Shown: in pieces, positions 56,676 through 64,000 of the stretch
Layout of the letters: each line of letters opens with the position of its first letter
Position numbering within the stretch: position 1 is the stretch's first letter
Origin: Costus lasius
Taxonomy: Eukaryota; Streptophyta; Magnoliopsida; Zingiberales; Costaceae
Reading direction: 5' to 3'
Length of the DNA: 64,000 nt
Assembly: GCA_027563935.2 (NCBI GenBank)
Contig: JANVAS020000203.1
Location: 5,580,001-5,644,000 of the forward strand
Translations under genes and position numbers: made by a program
The notes under the pieces: model-generated
Told to the model about the DNA's origin: nothing
Databases searched by the model: none
Seen by the model: the letters and a program-made list of their open reading frames with translations, nothing else

Positions 56676-59600
56676 CTAATGGTTGAGAAATCTCAAACCC
56701 ATATTATTACAGTGCTTCTCATGCTTCTGCTGCGCCAGAGGCTTGGTAAGCGGGTCTGCCAGATTGTCATCTGTATGAACCTTGCAAATCTTGATCTCGC
56801 CTCGATCAATGATCTCCCGGATCAAGTGAAACCGTCTCTGTATGTGCTTGGACTTCTGGTGCGACCGTGGTTCCTTTGCTTGTGCTATAGCACCAGTGTT
56901 ATCACAGAAGATAACCAAAGGATCTGCACTCGAAGGAACGACACCAAGTTCTCTCACGAACTTACGAATCCACACTGCCTCCTTGGATGCTTCCGAGGCT
57001 GCAACATACTCGGCTTCTGTTGTGGAATCAGCAACAGTTGACTGTTTGAAGCTCTTCCACACCACTGCTCCACCATTCAAGCTAAAAACATAGCCTGATT
57101 GCGATCGGAAATCATCCTGGTCCGACTGGAACGAAGCGTCAGTATATCCCTCTATACTGAGTTCTTCCTGACCACCATATATCAAGAACATATCTTTGGT
57201 CCTCCGCAGATATTTTAAGATGTTCTTGACTGCAATCCAGTGCGCCAATCCTGGATTACTTTGGAATCGACTGGTCACGCTTAACCCGTAAGCGACGTCT
57301 GGGCGAGTACACAACATCGCATACATAATGGACCCAATAGCCGAAGCATAAGGCGTATTGTCCATTTCATCTTTCTCAGTCTGTGTTTGTGGACACTGAC
57401 TCTTTGAAAGATTCAGACCATGTCTGACTGGAAGATATCCACGTTTAGAATTCTCTAAATGGAATCTCTCCAGGACTTTATCGATGTAAGTACTCTGGCA
57501 CAGCCCGAGAAGCCTCTTAGATCTATCCCGGTAGATCTTGACACCTAATACATAGGCTGCTTCTCCTAGATCTTTCATCTGGAAACATTTTCCTAACCAT
57601 GCCTTAACAGCATGCAGTTCAGGAATATCATTTCCAATGATCAAGATATCATCGACGTAGAGGATTAGGAATGTAATCACGCTCCCACTAAACCTCTTAT
57701 ATACACACGGGTCATCTTCGTTCTTGATGAAACCAAACTCAGAGATTGATTCATCAAAACGAATATTCCAGCTTCTTGATGCTTGTTTAAGTCCATAAAT
57801 GGACTTCTTTAACTTGCATATTTTATGACGATCTGCTGGATTAGTGAAACCTTCCGGTTGTGTCATATACACATCCTCATCCAGATTTCCATTAAGGAAA
57901 GCTGTCTTCACATCCATTTGCCAGATCTCATAGTCGTAATATGCTGCTATCGCGAAAAGAATCCGAATAGACTTAAACATGGCTACAGGAGAGAAAGTTT
58001 CATCATAATCTATCCCGTAGATTTGTTTGAAACCTTTCGCAACTAGCCTGCCTTTATAGGTAACCACGTTACCGTCCATGTCAATCTTCTTCTTGAAGAT
58101 CCATTTACAGCCTATAGGGATTACTCCCGGAGGCGGATCAACCAAATCCCAGACTTGGTTATCTGACATGGAGTCCATCTCGGCTCGCATAGCTTCAAGC
58201 CATCTAGCTGATTCCGGTCCACTGACCGCATCCGCATAAGTTAGGGGTTCATCATTATCAATGATGTAGACTCCGTCATAGCGCTCAGGCTGTCGACGGA
58301 TCCTACCCGATCTTCGCGGTTCCCGTGATATCTGAGCCTCAGGTTGTTCAGTAACCTGATCTACCAGCTCAGGCACATCCAACTCTGCTTGACTACTTTG
58401 TCCTTCCTCTGAATTCTCATCCAGCTTTATTTCTCTCCCACTGGCCTCTTGCAGAAGAAACTCCTTCTCAAGAAATATGGCCGTCCGAGCAACAAAAACC
58501 TTGTTCTCTTTGGGATCGTAGAAATAATAACCCTTAGTTTCCTTAGGGTAACCGACAAAGATACATTTCTCAGATCTGCTCTCCAGTTTCCCAGAGGCGA
58601 GCTTTTTGACATAAGCCTCGCAACCCCAGATCCTGATAAATGTCAAGCTAGGCTGTTTTCCATACCATAACTCATATGGCGTCTTTAAAACTGCCTTGGA
58701 TGGCACTCGGTTTAGTACCTTTGCAGCTGTTTCCAGTGCAAAACCCCAAAAGGAATATGGAAGAGTGGCCTGACTCATCATAGAACGAACCATGTCTAGT
58801 AACGTTCTATTTCTCCTCTCGGACACACCATTCCATTGCGGTGTTCCTGGCGGAGTGAGCTGTGAGATAATCCCACACTCCTTCAGATAGTCAGTAAATC
58901 CATGACTCAGGTATTCACCACCTCGATCAGAACGAAGTGCCTTGATATTTCGGCCTAGCTGATTTTGTACTTCATTTTTGAACTCTTTGAATTTGTCAAA
59001 AGATTCACTTTTATGTCTCATTAAATAGACATACCCATACCTACTGAAATCATCAGTAAAGGTAATGAAGTACTGATAGCCACCTCTGGCATGTTTACTA
59101 AAAGGCCCACACACATCACTGTGTATAAGGTCAAGTAAACCCGAAGCCCTTTGACCTTTGTGAGGAAAAGGAGACTTCGTCATTTTACCCATCAAACAAG
59201 CTTTGCATGTATCTATCTCCTCATAGGAGAATGATCCCAGCAGTCCATGTTCATGCAACCGCTTAATGCGCTTCTCGTTTATATGGCCTAAACGACTATG
59301 CCATAACAAGGTGCTGTCATCAGCATACTTGGCTTTCTTATTATCAATGTTTTGTATAGAATTTTCCATGTCCAACATGTATAACCCATTGTTAATTGAA
59401 CCAGTTGCATACACAATATTATCATGAGATAAAACACACTTTGAAATATTGCATTCAAAGGCAAATCCTTTCCTGACAAGAGCAGGAATAGAGATAATAT
59501 TCTTGGTAATACTCGGTACAAAATAACAATTGTTTAATTCTAATACAACGCCAGATGGTAAAGAAATGAAATAGTCTCCTACAGCAACAGCAGCAACCCG

Positions 59601-60560
59601 TGCCCCGTTTCCAACTCGTAGGTCTACCTCATGCTGTCCCACCTGCCTTCTTCTCTTGAGTTCCTGCACATTTGAACAAATGTGAACTCCACATGCAGTG
59701 TCCAACACCCATGATATAGTAGAAGAAGATAACATGACCTCAGTCACATATATACCTGAGCCAGAAGCGATGCTTCCCCTCTTATCTCCTTGGAGCGCTT
59801 TACAGTCCTTTTTCCAGTGACCCAGCTGGCCACAGTGGAAACACCTGTTGTCCTTCGACCGCTTCACCTTCTGTTTCAGGGCCTTGCTGTAATTCTTGAT
59901 AGGGGCCTTGCCCTTCTTCCCCTTCTTCTTGTTCCTAGAAGGAACCATCAAGACAGAGGTTGAAGGCTTACCCTTCAGAGTTTCCTCAGTGGTCAAGAGC
60001 ATATTCAGCAGCTCTGCCGGCGTACAATCGATCTTGTTCATATTAAAGTTAATAATGAACGCATCGAAAGAGGGCGGAAGAGACTGCAGAATAATGTCCA
60101 CAGCAAGCTCCTGGTTGACGGTATGCCCCAGTTTCTCTAGAGCCTCCTTGTGCCCAATCATCTTGAGCACGTGAGCTCCCACTGGGCTCCCCTCAGCCAG
60201 TTTGCTCTGAAAGAAGAGCTTCGTCAGATTATAGCGCTCAGTCCTCGCCTGTGCAGCATATAGCATCTTGAGGTTCGCTATAATTTCTATAGCCGACATA
60301 TCCTCATGCTGACGCTGCAGCGGTGGCGTCATAGACGCTAGCATCAGGCAAGCGACATCAATGCTATCATTGACGTGCTTTTCGTAGGCTTCCCGAACCG
60401 CCCTTGCGGCGTTCGGAGCGGGCTGCGGCGGTATCGCCGTCTCGAGGACATACAGTTTCCTCTCTGCCTTAAGAACAATCTTAAGGTGTCCGAACCAGTC
60501 AGAGAAGTTCGGCCCAGCAAACTTCTCCCTTTCTAGTAGGGATCGCACATTGAAGCTCAT
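56676..60560 (-). CDS. Copia gag-pol polyprotein, complete
   Basis: This 1294-residue open frame has its ATG in the context aacaccatgagc; B uses the same start. Order: gag (about 1-235), basic Lys-rich stretch (209-222), CCHC zinc knuckle C240-C243-H248-C253, aspartic protease with D287-T288-A289, integrase zinc finger H421, H426, C452, C455, integrase core D482, D545, E581 (exactly 35 residues between D545 and E581), RT with the first Asp at D882 (QMDVKTAF) and YVDD at 968-971, RNase H with GYTDASF, TTEAEYVA and FCDNTGAIA, and the tail GLRFLNH. The gene order protease-integrase-RT-RNase H defines copia. The D-T-A protease triad is shared by A, B and C and known in Tnt1-like proteases, so I take it as functional. 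Integrase motifs resemble the Tork/TAR/Angela group; lineage is uncertain. Expression level and activity cannot be judged from sequence. Confidence 0.97.
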   Translation of the reverse strand: MSFNVRSLLEREKFAGPNFSDWFGHLKIVLKAERKLYVLETAIPPQPAPNAARAVREAYEKHVNDSIDVACLMLASMTPPLQRQHEDMSAIEIIANLKMLYAAQARTERYNLTKLFFQSKLAEGSPVGAHVLKMIGHKEALEKLGHTVNQELAVDIILQSLPPSFDAFIINFNMNKIDCTPAELLNMLLTTEETLKGKPSTSVLMVPSRNKKKGKKGKAPIKNYSKALKQKVKRSKDNRCFHCGQLGHWKKDCKALQGDKRGSIASGSGIYVTEVMLSSSTISWVLDTACGVHICSNVQELKRRRQVGQHEVDLRVGNGARVAAVAVGDYFISLPSGVVLELNNCYFVPSITKNIISIPALVRKGFAFECNISKCVLSHDNIVYATGSINNGLYMLDMENSIQNIDNKKAKYADDSTLLWHSRLGHINEKRIKRLHEHGLLGSFSYEEIDTCKACLMGKMTKSPFPHKGQRASGLLDLIHSDVCGPFSKHARGGYQYFITFTDDFSRYGYVYLMRHKSESFDKFKEFKNEVQNQLGRNIKALRSDRGGEYLSHGFTDYLKECGIISQLTPPGTPQWNGVSERRNRTLLDMVRSMMSQATLPYSFWGFALETAAKVLNRVPSKAVLKTPYELWYGKQPSLTFIRIWGCEAYVKKLASGKLESRSEKCIFVGYPKETKGYYFYDPKENKVFVARTAIFLEKEFLLQEASGREIKLDENSEEGQSSQAELDVPELVDQVTEQPEAQISREPRRSGRIRRQPERYDGVYIIDNDEPLTYADAVSGPESARWLEAMRAEMDSMSDNQVWDLVDPPPGVIPIGCKWIFKKKIDMDGNVVTYKGRLVAKGFKQIYGIDYDETFSPVAMFKSIRILFAIAAYYDYEIWQMDVKTAFLNGNLDEDVYMTQPEGFTNPADRHKICKLKKSIYGLKQASRSWNIRFDESISEFGFIKNEDDPCVYKRFSGSVITFLILYVDDILIIGNDIPELHAVKAWLGKCFQMKDLGEAAYVLGVKIYRDRSKRLLGLCQSTYIDKVLERFHLENSKRGYLPVRHGLNLSKSQCPQTQTEKDEMDNTPYASAIGSIMYAMLCTRPDVAYGLSVTSRFQSNPGLAHWIAVKNILKYLRRTKDMFLIYGGQEELSIEGYTDASFQSDQDDFRSQSGYVFSLNGGAVVWKSFKQSTVADSTTEAEYVAASEASKEAVWIRKFVRELGVVPSSADPLVIFCDNTGAIAQAKEPRSHQKSKHIQRRFHLIREIIDRGEIKICKVHTDDNLADPLTKPLAQQKHEKHCNNMGLRFLNH

Positions 60561-62187
60561 GGTGTTCGTTGCTGCAGGAATCTACAACAAGCAAGAACAG
60601 CAAGGTCAGTATCAATGTTTCAGAATCAATCCAGGACTTAAGAAAGATTCTTTTCTCACTATTTTGTCTGACTGAAAAATCTAGTAAACAGTCCGAAAGA
60701 GTAAACACTCTTTTAGTGAGATGGGATCCAGATTTCATACTTGGTCTCCGCGTCCCGCTCAGGCGAGATAAGATGCACAGAGATGACAAGCACTAGTTTC
60801 TGGTAGGCTGTCCCAGCCAATCGCCAACCCGTGCGATTCCCCTTCATCTTGGCAATCCAGCAGACTGTGCCAACTGAGTTGGTGCAACACAGTCTCTGAT
60901 CCCAGAGATGGCTGCCTCCATGTGCTACCATATGCGCCACATATGTAGTCTACATGGTCAAGCTGACCTGACCTACTCCCTGGACCACCACGTGCTATGC
61001 TGAGCAACGAGAGGGGATAAATCCCAACTCTGTAACACGCAGGTGAAATCCAGCACCGTCTGAAGATAGATGGACGTGCCCACTGAGTGGGTTCAACACG
61101 GCTCCAACGATAGTCAGAAAGGTGAGGTTTCGCGTCAGAAGGCTTACGAGCTTGATATGTTAGCGTTGGATTTTAACGGTCTTTTATCTTCTTACTATCA
61201 GGCATGTCCTATGGCTATAGCAGAAGATAAACATAAATATGCAATTCTAATTATTAGCAATAAGTAGAAAGCATGATCTTATGTGGTAAAAGCCCATGAA
61301 CCCTAGTAAGACCTTAATATAACTTAAGTCTTCACTTGAGCTTCATTGCATCTCATCTGGTCCAACCCAGTGCCCTAGCGCCAAGAGCACCTCAGGTGCA
61401 CCACCAGGTGAATGCCCCTCTTGGATGTGTGCCTTTGTTCTTGTCTAATCAAAGTACATTTGATCTATCTAGACAAGGTTGACTCGCAGGTCAACAACAT
61501 ATTATAAATTAAGTACAATGTGATTCGCAGATCACAAATTAATTTACAATTTTTAAGTCCAGGCACGCAGGCCCCAGCACAGCACACAATTGGGCAACCC
61601 ACATAAGACTAAATAAACAAGCATATGGTTCAATCAACATGTGATCCAATCATCTTGAAATTAAAAGTTTTGAAAACCCCATGGCATCAATTTTAATTTC
61701 CTTATGAGCCCTACAACCTTACAATGGTCCATTGATGGGGATCCACTCATCCATCTAGTTAGATCCTTTGCCCTTGCATGCACCGAGTCCTAACTGACCC
61801 GAGTTGACCTAATGGTCAACCATGCATGCGCCAAGGGCTGAACTACCCCCATGAGTTTTGGCAAGCGGGTGTGACCCCGGGCCTAACTCAAGTGTGTTCA
61901 GTAGTGTCTCAACCAGACCTCGCTACACGCCCTAGATGCAGTCAACCTATAGCCACCTTGTGCTTGCGCATAGGTGCTATCAGGTTAACCCATCTGAGCT
62001 GTCAGATGGTCTGATCAGACTTGGATCTAACCTAGTGGTGACTTCAACCTCATCAACCCATCTAAGGGTTTAATGTAGTGGCACCTTAGATCTAATCAAG
62101 CGCGCAAGATGTAAGTTTTAGAAAAACCTTAGAACATGCGCAATCATACAAACAAACAACATGCTTGCATATAACCCTTAGATCTAA

Positions 62188-62247
62188 GGGGGTCCCCTTC
62201 AAGGGGGAGCGCAAACTTTAGGGGGTCCCCTTCAAGGGGGAGCGCAT
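62188..62247 (-). repeat. Two tandem copies of an A/S-type LTR terminus in the D leader
   Basis: gggtccccttcaaggggg followed by agcgca occurs twice, 33 bp apart. The same string ends the LTRs of A (16665-16688) and, reversed, S (36201-36224), but not the LTRs of D itself. Confidence 0.85.
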
Positions 62248-62249
62248 AC

Positions 62250-62395
62250 TTCATATAAGCAAAGCATGATACAAGCGCAACTTCATGTAAGCAAAGCATG
62301 ATACAAGCGCAACTTCATGTAAGCAAAGCATGATACAAGCGCAACTTCATGTAAGCAAAGCATGATACAAGCGCAACTTCATGTAAGCAAAGCAT
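62250..62395 (-). repeat. 32 bp tandem repeat, four full units and one partial, in the D leader
   Basis: Units begin ttcat at 62250, 62282, 62314, 62346 and 62378, exactly 32 bp apart; each reads ttcatgtaagcaaagcatg then atacaagcgcaac. The first unit has one change (ttcatataag) and the last is cut short. Confidence 0.94.
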
Positions 62396-62461
62396 GCCTC
62401 AAGTAAAAGTAAGCGCAACATGAGGATCACATCAGCAAACATAATAGCATGCATAGAGCTA

Positions 62462-62473
62462 GCTCTGATACCA
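62462..62473 (-). other. Primer binding site of copia D, tRNA-iMet type
   Basis: gctctgatacca (tggtatcagagc on the element strand), a complete 12-base complement of the initiator tRNA-Met 3' end, two bases from the LTR. Confidence 0.94.
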
Positions 62474-62475
62474 AT

Positions 62476-64000
62476 TGTAGGAACCCCTAATCATAAGGGG
62501 GCAAAACCCTAAGCATGGCGCTAATGTAAAATATGCAAGCGGAAGCAAGGGTTCAAGATCATTTGCATGCCATATGTTCAACTATAATCGATTGAATAGA
62601 TTGAGATAAAAATCATACCAACGCCATATGCTTGGAAGTCGGCTTGGATAAAGAGAACAAAGTAGATCTCCTCCACAAGTTCACACACAAGGTGAAGATG
62701 CTTACTCCTTGCGGTCTCTTGTGCTAGCAAGACACCCAAGCCTTCAAGTGTCGAATGGAAGGGGATGATGAACCTCTTGGCCGAGAGCTCCTCTTGCTCA
62801 ACCTCTCCTTCTCTTCGTCAATCACCACCCAACCAAAGTCGAATGCGTTGAAGAGAAGAGCGCAAACGCATATGCGTTTTTGGCATTGAAGTGAGTGAAA
62901 CCGGCCCTTGATGACTTTCCATAAATGGAAGCTCATCAAGTCCATGCGCTCAACTCAACCCAAACGCATTTTAGGATTGAACCATGCGTTCACCATTGTG
63001 AACCGGTTCAAGCCAAAATGTCAAATCGGCTTTGGTTCAACAAACCAAACCGAAATAGCTCTAGCCACTTGGTCTAGACCAAATTGAACCCCCAAGGCTC
63101 ATGATCTAACCATTCATCATCTGATGCCCTTGATCTCTCCGATCTAGCATCACCTCTCTCGATCGAAGCTTACCGATCTCAAGTCCTAATCAATCAAACA
63201 TGATCAGACCAGATCTCACTTACAATCAGAGATTAAATCCCTTTAATCTGAACTCAAAGAATCCAGTCCATACGATCTGACTCAAGTAAGCCATATCACC
63301 AAATTGTGCGACCCTGAGGGTTTCCTCTAAATGTCGGTAACGATAACTTACGTTATCACGATCAGTGAGGGGTATCTAGCAACACATCACTGTCTCCCGA
63401 TATAAAGGAAAGAGTCTTCCAAGACTACTCCCAAACCATAGCACAAGTGTGACTCAATTCACAAGGCATACATGTGTCCTTTGCCACTGGATGTTCTTAT
63501 TGGACAAGCAGGTCAAGCTTGTAACTCCAATACGATGAGCATGATTAGATCAGATGCACATAGTCATCTGGGTATGGCCATACACTATCTCAATCATCTC
63601 ATATAGGGGGGCCCTTAGAACACCACACTCCTTAAACAAGGAGACGGCAATCCTTTATCTATCACTAGTGCCCTAACCTGATTCAAGCTCACCATCCAAG
63701 ATAGTCTATAATCATTATATTTCAAATGATATTGAACTACCTCAAAACAATGACAATCATCATTTAGAAACACAAGTGATCTCAAGTCAAAGGACATGTG
63801 CCACTTGCTGCTTACAGGGATCATTCACATTGTGACAAGCAATGCAATATCCCAGTAGGGTCTGTCCAGTACATCCAATGTACCCATGAGTCTACATCTT
63901 ATTCCATGCTCGAAGCATCCTATAAGATTAGCACTCATATTAGTCTCCATCATATCAAGGCTGTCTCATGTTCACCAAGATATCTCGACTAAGGACATAT
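62476..64000 (-). repeat. 5' LTR of copia D, cut by the window end
   Basis: The 1525 bp visible of an expected 1700 begin TGTAGGAACCCCTAATC. They match 54956-56480 with 2 differences (near 55438/62958 and 55990/63510). Inverted repeat gataacttacgttatc at 63342-63357. Confidence 0.94.

Larger units (their letters stand above)
60561..62461 (-). other. Leader (5' untranslated region) of copia D
   Basis: This 1.9 kb is without a supported gene. TGA-loop hairpins lie at 60870-60882 (ccaactgagttgg) and 61079-61091 (cccactgagtggg). Near the primer site it carries two copies of an LTR-end-like segment (62188-62247) and a 32 bp tandem repeat (62250-62395). Much of it is colinear with the C leader. 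Confidence 0.75.
54956..64000 (-). mobile_element. Copia element D, apparently intact, right LTR cut by the window
   Basis: It has a 3' LTR (54956-56655), polypurine tract, a 1294-codon open polyprotein (60560-56676), leader, iMet primer site and 5' LTR (62476 to beyond 64000). Over the 1525 bp visible in both LTRs I count 2 differences, about 0.13%. It is inserted in E2 gag; the left target would be actcc (54951-54955). This is the youngest element and the only candidate autonomous one. Confidence 0.95.

Noticed and set aside
56568..57041. Open frames of 83-157 codons antisense to copia RNase H (also at 18286, 41645, 45425, 45588, 56842)
   Set aside because: They mirror the conserved sense frame and recur only because the copies are similar; no domain or start context supports them.
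59690..59710. Copia protease triad D-T-A instead of D-[ST]-G taken as a lesion
   Set aside because: It is identical in A, B, C and D, and Tnt1-type copia proteases also have D-T-A, so it is a family variant.
62250..62395. CRISPR-like array
   Set aside because: The 32 bp units are directly adjacent with no spacers, in a plant retrotransposon leader.
62462..62473. Part of a tRNA gene
   Set aside because: Only the 12 bases complementary to the tRNA 3' end are present, next to an LTR; no cloverleaf can be built around them.
17982..63992. A 64-codon frame antisense in every copia LTR (17982, 34748, 42265, 45025, 52397, 56278, 63798), kept open in seven copies
   Set aside because: The LTRs are too similar for openness to be informative, and the differences between copies look mostly amino-acid changing, which argues against selection on a protein. 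A dN/dS test over many copies would settle it.

Overview
This window is plant nuclear heterochromatin built almost entirely of nested LTR retrotransposons. I see no host gene, no tRNA or rRNA gene and no CRISPR array. The evidence for a flowering plant with a retrotransposon-rich genome is the mix of lineages: Ty3/gypsy of Athila/Tat type (tRNA-Asp primer site, ATHILA ORF-1-like gene, GGGAGGCAACCC signature after pol), a Del/Tekay-type chromovirus with a 3.4 kb LTR, a second CRM-like chromovirus, and several copies of one copia family with 1.7 kb LTRs and a tRNA-iMet primer site. The species cannot be named from the sequence.

Layout, left to right. 1-628: end of an Athila/Tat LTR (G) inserted in an old minus-strand gypsy element, E1. 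629-921: integrase piece of E1. 922-9924: Athila-type element on the plus strand with gag-protease and an ORF-1 gene but no polymerase; it splits E1. 9925-14172: the rest of E1 (RNase H, RT, protease, gag, read right to left), holding a solo LTR K (12549-13735, target duplication GAGGT). 14173-54955: scattered parts of a second minus-strand Athila/Tat element, E2, inserted in E1 gag. Its 3' LTR is split by chromovirus X (14477-31465). X in turn holds copia A (16661-21747), and A holds Del-type element Y (21748-28592). The E2 ORF-1 gene, a six-unit hairpin array and the integrase follow. The integrase is split by a solo copia LTR (34567-36227, target duplication GATAA). E2 RNase H is cut by a Del-type LTR fragment F (37143-37965), then come copia B (plus) and copia C (minus) joined tail to tail, then E2 RT start, protease and gag. 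54956-64000: copia D, minus strand, the only element with an undamaged polyprotein; its right LTR runs off the window.

Ages differ sharply. By hand count the D LTRs differ at 2 of 1525 bases and the C LTRs at 9 of 1641, while the Athila LTRs differ at roughly one base in twelve. Most coding regions are broken by in-frame stops and frameshifts. D is the only candidate autonomous element and could in principle supply enzymes to its broken relatives A, B and C.

The strongest oddities are two junctions (15860/15861 and about 28592) where an interrupted and an uninterrupted version of the same site sit side by side, which simple insertion plus deletion cannot produce; a palindromic hairpin array in the E2 3' region; a polymerase-less Athila derivative; and conserved RNA-type hairpins in the copia leader and LTR ends. 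I did not find a clearly new biological system.
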